DNA of 64,000 nucleotides from Pteria penguin (lineage: Eukaryota; Mollusca; Bivalvia; Pterioida; Pteriidae): the NCBI GenBank assembly GCA_035048485.1, contig CM068583.1, positions 44,111,042-44,175,041 on the forward strand. Direction: 5' to 3'. The notes beneath the pieces were generated by a model. It saw only the letters and a program-made list of their open reading frames with translations. It did not search any database and was not told the DNA's origin. Shown one piece after another: positions 37,408 to 49,400 of the stretch. Every line of letters starts with the position of its first letter. Within the stretch, counting starts at the first letter, position 1. A program made the translations under genes and the position numbers.

Positions 37408-37426
37408 CGTGGTTCACCTCGATTGG
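37408..37426 (-). promoter_or_regulatory. ER-stress response element (ERSE) upstream of DNAJC3
   Basis: On the DNAJC3 strand it reads CCAAT, nine bases, CCACG, an exact match to the CCAAT-N9-CCACG consensus bound by NF-Y plus ATF6/XBP1. It ends 91 bases before the start codon. Family genes are induced by ER stress, which fits. Confidence 0.75.
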
Positions 37427-37796
37427 ATAGAAAAGTAGGTCAATCTCCAGACACTACTTTCATTTTCATTCATAAAAAAAATTCCTTTTTTGTATTCGCT
37501 AGTTAAAATGTTTAAATTAGACATGTGATTTTAGTATCGGCAACAACTAAATTATATACTTAGGAGATAATTTATAAATAATAATTTTGGTATAACATGA
37601 TGTAAATGCTCTAAAAATTTAATATATGATCTAAAACGGCACTGTGCAATGTCATCTCCACTAATGATATCTATTCCTGACTATTGACAATTGATTAAAA
37701 TAATGCGAAAGTACCGGTTGCATCATATTTATAGCGTAAACTTTTGAAAAATACGTATATGGCAGTTAAGGCTAATGTTGTTAAAAATCACTACTC

Positions 37797-38056
37797 TTTG
37801 TAAGTATGAGTGGACGTATAACTCGTGGTTTGTAAGTATGAGTGGACATATAACTCGTGGTTTGTAAGTATGAGTGGACATATAACTCGTGGTTTGTAAG
37901 TATGAGTGGACATATAACTCGTGGTTTGTAAATATGAGTGGACATATAACTCGTGGTTTGTAAGTATGAGTGGACATATAACTCGTGGTTTGTAAATATG
38001 AGTGGACATATAACTCGTGGTTTGTAAGTATGAGTGGACATATAACTCGTGGTTTG
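37797..38056. repeat. 32-bp minisatellite upstream of DNAJC3, about 8 copies
   Basis: Unit GTAAGTATGAGTGGACATAT plus AACTCGTGGTTT. Units vary mainly at GTAAGT/GTAAAT, alternating towards one end. Each carries ACTCGTGGTT, which also occurs in the ER-stress element (CCACG on the minus strand). Confidence 0.95.
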
Positions 38057-39318
38057 CATCTTTTATTTCCAGTCAATATCCAGATCCCTCCTTTGTAATA
38101 GGAACACCTGAATGTACTACAAAAATGTGCATGCCTTAATATAAAAAGTATTGGAACTTGCAGGGACGTATGTAACACGTATATGTGTTATATACGTCAC
38201 TGGAACTTAAGACAAAATAGTAAAACTACTCAGTGGCGTAGCTGGGTAAAGAAAAAAGAAAAAAGGGAACAATTGTTCAAAATATTGAAAAACAAGTTAG
38301 CCGTGAACACGTTTTCGCGTATACTTTTTAGTAGTTCAATTTAGTTTCGTCGAAAAGTGAGGCTGGGACGCTCTCCTTCTCCTTTACTCTATTCTGCGTG
38401 TTTGAGGAGGAGGAAAGGAAGGATTAGTGTATGACTGAACAACGAAAGGAAGCTTAAATTGAAAACAACTCAGGATAAGAGTTATATATATAGTGCTATA
38501 CAAAATCTACCCATGATCTATCAACAGATTAGATACACTGTTGCCTCTGTCAGATATGTCAGGACAGCGCCACCTTGCGGTCCTTTGACTGGCATTTCAG
38601 CAAGGTGTACGCAATCGTTTATCTACAGGCTATATATTTCTCCAAGACTAAAAAGAAATAGAGTATTTCTCAAAGACGAAAACAATTAGAGTAATTCGAA
38701 AATAAACACTTCAAAAGGCAATACGGTGTTCTAATTGTACCACAGGGTGGAGTGGACTACCAGTTGCGTATCCAGCGTCGATGGGCGAATTTTGAAGATT
38801 TTGGCAGAAAAGGTCCAAAATACATCTGTGTTTTCAATCTCCAAGGCAGAGTTACGGTCTTTGCACTCCCTTTAATGTGTGTGGACGGTAAAGGAACGAC
38901 AAATCTGCTTTGGAGATTGCTGTGTTTTTGGTAAAATTATGGCTTAAATGTTTAGCATATTTAAGCTTACAGCTGATATTTATTTTTTACGGTAGCTATT
39001 TCCTTATTTTTCGGTCGTCACAAACCTGTACTAAGAACAATCATCGAGCACTGGTAATTGAAGGAAATCACTCCAATCGGATCTCCCCGTTTATATACGT
39101 CGCACACTTGAAAGTAAGACTCGGAAGTAAGTAACTGACATATTTATGGAACTTTTGCATCACATGACCAAAAAATGTTGGATGCTGCTTGCGTTGCCTG
39201 TGACGAAATTAAATCTAATCTCTTCAACACTTAAAAAAACCAAACAAAAAACCCCAAAAAACCCATATTATTACGCTTACCGCCAAGTCTTATTTCAAGA
39301 GTGCGATCGATATGTTCA

Positions 39319-39592
39319 AGCCGGCGTGGCCTAGTATTATCGCGCTCTCCTCCTGATCGAGAGGTCGGGGTTCGAGTCCCGCTCTGGTCATGCCGGTGTC
39401 CTGTCTTTCGGATGAGACAGTAAAAAACCGAGGCCCCGTGTCGTGGTATGCATGGCACGTTAAAGACCCCTCACTTCTTCGGGTGGGTCCGTTGCAAAAG
39501 TCAAAATTGTATGCCCCGCATCAGGCAGATGCCGTCACCATATACGTGAAATATTCGTGGTGTGACGTTCATCAGAAATCAATCAATCAATC
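39319..39592 (+). mobile_element. tRNA-derived SINE, family B
   Basis: Head GCCGGCGTGGCCTAGTATTA, B box GGGGTTCGAGTCCCGC, body TCTTTCGGATGAGACAGTAA, tail (CAAT)n. ATATGTTC lies at both ends as a probable target duplication. Confidence 0.92.
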
Positions 39593-41589
39593 AATATGTT
39601 CCGATTTGAGGTGGATTTGCGGACCTCCAATTTGTTCCCAATACATTCAGTCCTTCAATACACCGATCAAAGACATTTGATGTATATAAAACAGGTCTTA
39701 AAAGAGACAAAGAAGAGAACTAAAGAATAGAGTTTATATAATGAAATTCTTGGAAGTCGTTCTTCAAGCCGAATCGAACCGAATTTCAGGCAAAATCTAC
39801 CTTGTGGGTTAAGCACGCTGGGGATGTTAATTTCATTCTTAGGGATTTGTAGCTGATCCACTAATTGGCTGAATATAAGAGTTCACCACAACATGACCCC
39901 TTATGAGGTTTTACCAGATCTTTACCCGCAATGGGACAATTAAGAGAAGCGAAACAAAGATAGGCTCATAATATTATACTGAAAGTAATGGCATAAAATT
40001 TTTATACATTATATGGACGAATTGTCCAACTGTCGCAATACTTTTAGTGTAATATTATTTCGTAAAACTTTTATTATTACATGTTTACGACAAAATGTTT
40101 CGACTGATGTACTTGTATAAAAATCTTGTTGATAACGTTACAATTATTCAAATAAAAGCGATTTTTCGGGGGCGTGGGTTTGTGGCGGATGGTCTGGACA
40201 GTATTGTAAATACATAGACTCAGAGACATATATCTCTGACAGACTGAGAATATGTAATTGTTAAATAAGAAAGGACAGCACAGACTCTTTAAACATGACT
40301 ATAGTCCAACAAAATATGATAATTAAGCTGAGTCGACAAAGGGATTGGATGTGATTTTACCAGCTCTTCAAGCAATGACTTCGAAACATGATGTAAAAAA
40401 AAAAAAGAAAGAAAGAAAGAAAAAAAAAGAACGAAAGAGAAATCAGCTCGGACCACCAGTAATGGATAATTACTCCTCCCCCTCGACCGGTTTCCGAAGA
40501 TGCCACATCCCTGTCGGATTTCCTATATCTCTGTCTTGTTTTTCATCAGAACCATTTACCCAAGGACTTATAAGTTCACCAAACCCAAGTCATTTTCCAC
40601 GTACAAAGGTGAATTTTTTCTTCTTTGTAAAATTTCTCCACTGATTGATGTATCGTTCATGAGAACATAAAATATAAAACGTCTAAAACTTTTCAGAATC
40701 TTGCAAAACCAGAAGGACAGTAAACACGTAGAAAGGATTCTTAAGCTGTCCGTAAAATTTTGTATACTTTATTTTTAAATATTTAGTCCGCGATCAATTT
40801 ACCTTACGTTCCATCATGGAGGTCTAGAATCGAGTTTGCTGCTAAATTGTTTAAATTCTGTAATGATGCAGTTTTATTCCTAAAAATTTCACACTGTACA
40901 CTTTTGCATCACATTCGTCTTACATTTTTATGTAGCATAAACGTACCAAAATTTTATAGATAACTGACGAATTGCCATGTCAGTCAATTTCTAGTCATTA
41001 AAGTATTTATCCGCGCCACCGCGTCTTGCAACGGGCTCCACATTTTCAACATCATGAACAGTGAGTTAAATACCATATGTAAGATAAAGCATGATAATGA
41101 TGTTTCTTTCTACACCAACGCTTAATTTCTTTTATTAGGTAAACACTTTTTTGCTTTATATTTTGATGAAAATAGTATCTGAGATGAAACATGCCCAAAC
41201 CTGTACAGGCTGTTGTAACAGAAACTTTAATTTAATTACAGTAAGTTTCTGCTTGATTTTATTTTGTGCATCAAGTACTTTTTGTCTCCTAGCACTACTG
41301 CTGAATAACCAAATTCAGCAAATATTTTCTGACAGTATTTTATCACAGTATCAGAGTTGTTTTTTTTTTTTATTTTAATGTCATGTTAAAGTTGTATACC
41401 CTACAATTCAGTATAATTTCAAAAATTAGCGCATGTAAAACAAAAACTGTATTTTTCTCGTATGGCTGAAGTTATTAACTTTGCATTAATAACATCTTTT
41501 GTTGCTTCAAACCCTCGGAGATATCAATTTATCAAAATAAAAAGAAAATACTTCGTAAATAAAGTGGGTATTCCATAAATACAACCATG

Positions 41590-41790
41590 ACCTGACTTCG
41601 CACATGCGCAGTTTACTTAAAAGAAATAAGATGAAGGGAGACTCGAAAAGAAATCGATTTCAGTAAATACTAACTTTAGCAGACTTGAATACAGATTTTT
41701 AAAGTTACTCGTCAAGTTTATTTACCTCGCCCTCCACCAGTGTCCGTGATGCGGCGGCTTCTGAATTAGATCACGTGATAAGTTGGTTGT
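41590..41790 (+). promoter_or_regulatory. Candidate DZIP1 promoter region
   Basis: A GC-richer patch with an NRF1-like CACATGCGCAGT at about 41600 and a palindromic E-box ATCACGTGAT at about 41768. DZIP1's coding exon 1 has a splice acceptor before its ATG, so the transcript must start further upstream. Placement here is inference only. Confidence 0.25.
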
Positions 41791-42054
41791 AAACATTCTG
41801 TTTACTAACATCATCGTGTTTTAGACAGTCATATCTCACTTAATACGACGAATTTGATCCCAATATTTGCAAGGGTCCTTTTTTAATATGTTTTAGGCTT
41901 ATTTATATATTCCAAACAATTTAGAATACATCAACCCATAATATGCATTCTACTAACGAACATAGGGTATACAGCTTTAAATACACAGGAGTTTCTTTTT
42001 GAATGATACTAAAAGTCTCTACTGATGCTATAGCAGTTTCTGGATGATTTTTTT

Positions 42055-42075
42055 GGGGGGGGGGGGGGGGGGGGG
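42055..42075 (+). repeat. Poly-G tract, 21 G
   Basis: Uninterrupted run of 21 guanines after a T run. It is capable of forming a G-quadruplex, and length errors in assembly are likely. Confidence 0.95.
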
Positions 42076-43153
42076 TTTGGTCGATAACTATTCTTTTTAC
42101 CTTTTGAAAATATTTGATATTTGGTAAAAATTATGATTGACTATTAAGATAGTTGAAAATGTAAAAAAAAAATTAACATTTTTGTGTCTTTTGTCCAAAC
42201 GAGCCCATTTTCCACAAGAGGTTTTGATATCACATTTCTTTGTTTACTCTAGCAGCTTCCAGTCTTGAGGTTTATGCAGTATTGTGGCTCTGTACAGGAT
42301 GTTAACCTCAACTTTAAATAGACATACATTAATTAACTTTATAAAGGGTAAATAGTCAATCAAAAGTTACAGGAATTTTTATAAATGTTACAAAAATTTG
42401 CCAAATAATTAGATTTGCTTTCCGGTAGACTGACATCACTTCCCCAGCCTGAGAAATAACAACACAATACGGAAATTATATTTATTTCTTCAAAATCGAG
42501 CTAAATAAGTAAATTTTTGCATACAGTTATGAATATAAACAGTTTGGTGATATGGTGAACAACAGGAAAAAATCGTTGTTGGAAGTGTCTCAAATAGCAA
42601 GACGACCGGAAACTGCTTTAGTACAGAAACTGCTACAGCACCAGTGAAGCTAAAGTTGTCATTCTCCATAATTTCAGACTAGACGTCTTTGATTTCAATA
42701 TAAGAGTTTCATATGAATTGACATGGTCTTCATAAATGAAGTGTAAAGCCCGCTGTTGAATATTCTCTGACTTTCTGGTCTCAGTTTCTCCACAAAAATG
42801 CCATATCTGTGGGAAATAGTTAAAGTTTAACATAATAAATGTATGATACACAGTAAGTCTGCCAAATCTTTTTAAAACTCTGCCAATCCTTTTTATAACA
42901 TTCAATTGCTATGATGCCTTTCTACATATATTCGAAATATATTTCTTAAAAATAAGCTGGTAATCTTTAGTAACACCTAATAATATCACATGCACTTCTG
43001 ATTTAATTTCTATGCCCTCAATATCAAAAGTTCTGTCTGCACTATAGTTTTCTTTCCAATACACATAACCTGGAACTTAACTGGGTTTGCTTGCATATGA
43101 TCATCAGAAAACCATTTGACTAAAAATGAATTCTGTGTTTCTAAAACCTGTTT

Positions 43154-44513
43154 CAGAGAACACGAAACTTTGTGATGGATTACTGGTCATTCGGACCAGT
43201 AATATGTTTAAGATTACTGGTCCGAACCAATTATTTCTGGTCCGAAGAATTTTTACTTTTTTTCTCAATATTGAATAATGAAGGTTTACAGTGGTGATTT
43301 TGATACCTCAGTGCATATTCTGTACAAATAGGGAGACTCATTTTCGCCAAGAATAAGACACAAGACAACAAAAAAAAATTTCAAGCTTTTATTCTCTTGT
43401 GAACTTTGTTAGATTGTCCCACACACATATCTCATCCATGTAATCTTCCATGAAATCATCACCTTTTTCATTCATGTAATTTAAAAATACTCTGGCCACT
43501 TCTTCATCATGATCTTTTTCTTCTTCCTCCTCCACTGTGACATCCACCACCTCAGTCTCTGTTTCTACAATCTGGTCAATAATTATACTATGCATTATAA
43601 CACAGTAAAAAGTTTTTAAAGTTGTTAAGATGTATAGTACATCACTACATGTCAATTTTTATAAGTAATTTTTATAATTTTTCACTTTAATGATGGTTTT
43701 ACATGTGTCTTCCTCACATTCATTTCTCATGTAACAAGGTTAAATCAGACTGCATTATTTTAATTTGAATAAAAGTAGTTTTACAAATTTAATGAAACTA
43801 ACCTCATTTGTTGTTTTTTGTTTCTTAGCTTTCCTCACATATCATGACCTTCTTTTTTGAAAAGGGGGGAGGCATTCTAAGAGAAATTAAGTCGACATAT
43901 ACATTTCATTTTGGACTTATTCTTAGAGAATTAGACTGTTTAAAATGAAATACAATGGATATAGTATGAACTTCCTTTATATTTTAATTTTAATTCACGG
44001 ATACTTTTAAGCTATACTGAGTAACATACTGGTCTTATTAACTTACCATCCACAAGTCAATGGCTGGTGTAGGGTCAAATCTTTCAATATCTTCTGTTAA
44101 AAGTCTTAAAATGCCGAAGTGGAAAAAGGCCGAAGTGACTTGGGGCTGAAGTGGAAAAACGCCGAAGTGACTAGCATCCCTTTCGTTTCTAGTATCAATA
44201 TCAATGAAACACTTGAGAATTTGATACTCAATAGTAAAGCCCCAATCAATAAAGCGTTTTAAATACCCATGACTGGATTGTTCCGAAAGTCAATTTACCA
44301 AGAAGAGAAAGTGAAAGAACAAATTTTAAAAACAGCTGACAAATGGATGGACATGGCAAGGTTTTTTTTTTTTTAGAAATTTGTTGCTTTTTTAAAACTC
44401 TTTATTGAAAAAATATTACCGGTCATTTGGACCGGCAGTTACAAAATTTCCATCGGTCTGAGCAGATTTTTACCGGTCATGTCTGTCGGACCGACGAGGT
44501 TTCGGTTTCACTG
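43154..44513. mobile_element. hAT-like DNA transposon inserted in the LINE, 1360 bp
   Basis: Ends CAGAGAACACGAAAC and, inverted, GGTTTCACTG. CTGTTT flanks both sides (43148-43153, 44514-44519). Removing the element and one copy of CTGTTT restores the LINE reading frame. Inside on the minus strand are exon-like fragments: about 44047-44105 with RFDPTPAIDLWM before GTAAGT, and an acidic stretch at 43389-43570. Repeated TGGTCCGAACC-type words lie near both ends. A 6-bp duplication is short for hAT (usually 8); IS3EU is an alternative. Confidence 0.8.
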
Positions 44514-44790
44514 CTGTTTGACATCTGAAATACTAGAACTGGCATATAAGAGCATATTGTAATCAGCATAATTGTACAAATCACAGTTGGTAACAAAAGG
44601 AAATATATCATTTAAAAAGATGTTAAAAATTACTGGCCCAAGTATTGATCCTTGGGGCACACCTTTATACAGATCTAGGAAATTGCTGCATACATCATAT
44701 ACCTTCACACTCTGTTTTCTATTACTGAAGTAGCTCTTTATAAGATGTACAGTACTGTCAGCTAAACCATATGCTTTCAATTTAAACAAA

Positions 44791-45069
44791 AGCCGGTGTG
44801 GCCTAGAGGATAAGGTGCTCGGCTCGTGATCGAGAGGTCGCGGGTTCGACTCCCGCCCGGGGCACACCGGTGTTCTGTCTTTCGGATGAGACAGTAAAAA
44901 CCGAGGTCCCGTGTCACGGTAGGCGTGGCACGTAAAAGATCCCTCACTGCTTCGGGTGGGTCCGTTGCAAAGGTCTAAATTTGTATGCAATGCATCAGGC
45001 AGATGCCGTCACCATATACGTGAAATAATCGTGGAGTGACGTAAAACAATAATCAAACAAACAAACAAA
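44791..45069 (+). mobile_element. tRNA-derived SINE, family B, inserted in the LINE
   Basis: Head GCCGGTGTGGCCTAGAGGAT, B box GCGGGTTCGACTCCCGC, body TTTCGGATGAGACAGTAAAA, tail (CAAA)n. Flanked by TCAATTTAAACAAA (44777-44790) and TCAATTTCAACAAT (45071-45084), a 14-bp duplication with two differences. Confidence 0.93.
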
Positions 45070-46140
45070 ATCAATTTCAACAATAAAAGATGGTGTGGTA
45101 TGCAGCCAAATGCCTTTGACAAATCCATTAAAACAGCTGCTATGTATTTGTTTTGATCTAATGCTGTCTTCCAGTCTTCTACAACCTTCAATAAAACAGT
45201 TTGACATCCATATCCAGGTCTAAAAACTGACAGATTATCATGAAAATAGTGGTTAAAAAATTTAACTAACTGACAGTGACTTGCTCTGTCAAAGCCTCAC
45301 ACAGAATCCTGTCATGGAGATTTATTTAATCACTCAATTAAACTGTTTCTGGACAGGAAAATATTACTAAATACTGTGTAAAATTACATTTAAATTATTT
45401 AATTTTTGATTTTTATCTCATTAACTGATTAAGTGATCAAAAGTTAATTTGGTATGTATTTATCAAGCATGAAATACATTTACACCTCTTGAAATACATG
45501 TATTTCTAAATGCATATCGGTCAATCACTTTACATCTACAAGTAAGTACTTCAAATTTTGTTTGAATTTCTAAACTTTGACACAGATGGTCATGTTCCGT
45601 TTTTTAGGAAATAGGATAATATTTATTTGTTTAAGCATTCCCAAGGCGTTGATATATGGCCTTGCTTGTATATCAAATCAATTGTCAAAACTGCCTGGTA
45701 TCAGCTACTCTCAAGAAGTCCCACATGTCATGTGACAAGACTTTATGACCTTTTTAGTAGTATTACTTAATGTTGATACCGGAGAAATCTGGTCAAGATG
45801 TTTGAATAAAAATTGGGGTTTATCATGATTGGCAATACAATTTTAAGCTCTTTTGTATCAATTGTACAGGATTTTGCTCATAATATACTATCAGAAATGT
45901 CTAAAACATGTTCACAAGTTTTAAATGTTTGAATGACAAAATAATTTGATTATCTCATTCACCAAAGTTGCTCCTGGAACATGCATTGCTCTTTGTGATA
46001 AAGTTTGATGCTATACACCAAAAGGGATGTTATCAATCATCAGGATGTCTGACATAAATTTTGTGTAACCCAATTGAATTTGTCAATTTATCTCTTCATC
46101 ATGGAATTTAAATTTTAAGTTTGATTGCATTTGTTTACAG

Positions 46141-46429
46141 CATGAAAACATAGATAATCAAGATGGCAGCACAGTATATGGCGGCACCAATGCAAGAATC
46201 ATTTGGTGCAGGAGCACAGCTTCATCCGCCCAGCATCAATGGCTATTCTAGTAGCTACATGCCAAAAGGCAGTAATGCTAGAAGTTTTGCTTTTAGAAAA
46301 AGATTTGAAAGGATTGATTGGAGAAAAGTGGCATCAATTGATATTGAACACATTGCAAGAACATTGGACTTCAATGCCCTGCAAGAAAATATTATGAATA
46401 TTACATTTTGCAATATTGAAGGAGAATTG
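46141..46429 (+). CDS. DZIP1: DZIP1 exon 1 of the coding region (with short 5' UTR)
   Basis: The exon probably starts at 46141 after TTGTTTACAG, so a non-coding exon lies upstream. A four-codon-scale ORF (ATG AAA ACA TAG) precedes the main ATG at 46163. Residues 1-89 hold most of the Dzip-like N domain ([20 protein letters not shown]). Donor is GTGAGT. Confidence 0.93.
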
Positions 46430-49400
46430 GTGAGTTCAAGTGACATCTATGTGTATTAGCACATTTTCACAATACAAAACAGAAAAGTGCTAAATAGTGG
46501 CATAAAATTATTTTGTAAGGAATTTTGACTAACCCATATTCCTGAAAATGATATCTGTGTCACTCCTTGTCATCCAGTTCTTGGTTCTTCAGTTTATAGA
46601 TAGTTTTCGAATGCATGAAATTTAATTGAGTTAATTCCCTTTTCTGCCACTTTAGAGGTGAACCTGGAGCTTTTGCTTCATATTCATACCAATTACATTG
46701 AATTATTGTGAGAAAGTTGTCTATTTTTCAATCCTTTAAAAACATTTTGACATTGTTCAATAGTTTTATTATTTCATAACAAACTCAGGAATTCAAGAAG
46801 CATTCTTAGTTTTGAGAAATTCCACAGTTTGGTTGATTTATGCACAAATATTAAGTCACTTACCTCCAATATGGCAGAAAAGGGAAGGAGCTCCTATTGA
46901 ATTTTATGCATTTGAAACCTATCTATTACAAAGACCTTGAATGACTTCATTAAAGATGACAAAACTTCCCAGTTGATCTGTAAACTGTGTAATTTTAGCT
47001 GATGCAAAATTGTAGATTACTTTGGTTATTAAAAAAATCTTAATCTGTTTTACAATTTACTTAATTTTTAGTACGTTCTGCAGGGTTTGATATAAACCTT
47101 TTATTACATATCAATGTTTTCTTCATTTTGACCTTGACCTTGAAGATTGACCTATTTACGAAAAACTTGCTATTTGAATTTGGTTGCCACTGGTGAGCTC
47201 TGTTGTCTACTGACAACTTTTTTTTTTCTGGTACAAGAGATTCTTGATATCAGTTTACTCAATGAATAAATATATCTGTCATTCATTTACAAAGAAAAAT
47301 TGAAATAAATAGCTCAGTGTTGGAATGAAGGTTTTGCTGAGATACATGTAGTTTTAATAGTAAAAATGTCTTATTCTTGTAGGATGCAAGGATGGTGGAC
47401 CCAAACTTCATCAAGTTGTTTAAACTGGCTCAGCTTACCATAGAATATCTTCTGGTTAGTGTTTATCAATTGACTTTGTATAATTTTGCATAACCAGGGT
47501 TCAACATTAACTTTTTAGAGAGCTTGTCCAGTTGAACAGCCTCAAGGAATTTATAGTCGTCCAAATTCTAATTCAGGAGGTCTATTTTTGTATCATGTTA
47601 TTATAGCTGAAGTGATTCAAATCCAGATACTAGAATGTTACAAGTTATGAAAAATTACGAAGATTTAGTGATTTTTAGTAAGAAATAATTATCACAAATC
47701 TGCAGTAAATCATCCCAGTATTTTGCTAAATAGCAGCAATTTAGAATATAGGACAAGGTAGCATGGAAACCTCGTCACAACACAAAAGATTAGGTATACA
47801 TTCTGATAAGTGTTAATTTCACAACTTACACATTATAGTTTAAAAACACAGAAACATAAGAAAACTGTGGGTAACCATCACAGTATATTAGATAAGTGAG
47901 ACAGATCAAGTTGTTGTGAAACCTTATCAAAACTAATCAGAATATGGTATATTATATTCATACCTGTCAACCCTCCCAGATTATGCGAAAAATCCCGCAT
48001 TGGCAGCTCTCCCACATGGGAGAGCTAAAACTCCCGCATTCTAACAGTCACCTTCCTCCGGGAACGTTGCTTTCAATTTTCTTTGATTTTCACTTCCGAC
48101 ATTGTAAATACAGTCAAACGTCGATATCTCGAACACTGATATCTCGAATACCCGGGATATCTCGAATTGGAACGTCGGTCCCAAGAAAAATCCTATATGT
48201 GGAATACCATGCTTATCTCGAATACATTTTCAAGTCCCGAAGTTCTTATTTACCCGGTTTATCTTGAAGTTGGCCTCTTATTGACAATATCTCTCGATGC
48301 GTTTACCTTAGACGACCGGTCGCTCGCGTGGTGTGATTAATTGACCGTGTCGGTGTACAAAGCCACATTGATTACATAATCGATCGAGTTTGTGCGTACC
48401 GTGTTATTTATACCAAATATTAGTAAATGATGATAGCTTATTAAATACGACATAGAATTAAATAATAAACATTTACTGTAATTAGCTGCATTATCTTTAC
48501 ATTGTTCATTGATTCATTTTTATTTCGAATCCACGTCTCTATGTATTTTTTTGCAAAGTACCAGGACTAAAATAAAATTATGACGTTTGTCTTTATTTTG
48601 TCTTATATGTTAGCCCGTCCTCGGTTTTAGGTATAGTATAAGACAGTTATATCCAGTATTGAAATTAAATTACCATATCACTGAAAAGGAAACATGACGT
48701 TTTCAGTTTTGGAGTATATTCTCTTATATTCATATAACATGAAAGGTATAATGAGATTTAGATTAATTATTTAGGAACAATGTGCATATCTTTATGCGTA
48801 TTTATTGATAAATACATGTATATCTCGTATATCTACTATAATAATCACAAATGTCAAATGAACCAGCGTACATCAACAACTGCAAGATTTGTGATCCTAA
48901 ACTCAAAATTTGGATATCTCGAACTACGGATATCTCGAAGTATTTTCCACGGTACCTCCGACTTCGAGATATCGAGGTTTGACTGTACATAAATAAACAG
49001 CGTTACAACAAAGTTTGAATGGGAAAGCTTCTGATCAAGATAGTATAAAGTGCTTACGTGGTTAGATGTTGAACATTCAGGGATGTCGGAATTATGCTCC
49101 CCATAGAAGGGTGAAGTCCATTGTTTACTTTTCCGAACAGCATGTCAGTTTCGTGAACATTGTTCTAGGTAATTATACGATAAAGTGATGTCTTGGTAAG
49201 TTTAAATCATTAGAGAATGTCGTCGAACGAAAGAAAACGTTCTATGTCCGGCCTGGCCGGGACACCTAAAAAGAAACACTTGTGTAAATTTAAAAAACCA
49301 GAATGGGCAACCGAAGCTGAGTGGTTGATGCCAAGTACTATTGACAAAGAACATGCACTTTGTAAGCTTAATAGTTCAAATTTTGCGGTCTCATCTGATG

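Larger units (their letters stand above)
42630..45320 (-). pseudogene. Dead non-LTR retrotransposon (LINE) reverse transcriptase, interrupted twice
   Basis: Reads on the minus strand from about 45320 down. RT motifs are FRPGYGCQTVLLKVVEDWK, the palm motif LSKAFGC (normally an Asp where Gly stands), KGVPQGSILGP, and YADYN (normally YADD). The C-terminal part (WFSDDHMQANP, then YHTFIMLNFNY) lies at 42633-43147. Two catalytic Asp are lost, the 5' end is missing, and a SINE and a DNA transposon split the frame. Resembles jockey/CR1/L2-type elements. Confidence 0.9.
37318..46140. other. Divergent intergenic region between DNAJC3 and DZIP1
   Basis: About 8.8 kb between the two start codons. It holds the ER-stress element, the 32-bp array, two family B SINEs, a poly-G tract, and a dead LINE with a nested DNA transposon. 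A GC-richer patch at about 41590-41790 could be the DZIP1 promoter. No other gene is supported. Confidence 0.7.

Noticed and set aside
37729..38178. 149-residue open frame on the minus strand
   Set aside because: Entirely a readout of the 32-bp minisatellite; no start context or relatives.
38752..38934. 60-residue open frame (YQLRIQRRWANFEDFG)
   Set aside because: Looks somewhat protein-like, but has no recognised family, no partner exons and no matching splice pattern; left out rather than named.
39319..39400. Possible genuine tRNA genes at the SINE heads
   Set aside because: A and B boxes are present, but no cloverleaf stem set closes, and each is followed by a SINE body and tail.
40345..40644. 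99-residue open frame with Lys/Glu run
   Set aside because: Built around a GAAA microsatellite; no other support.
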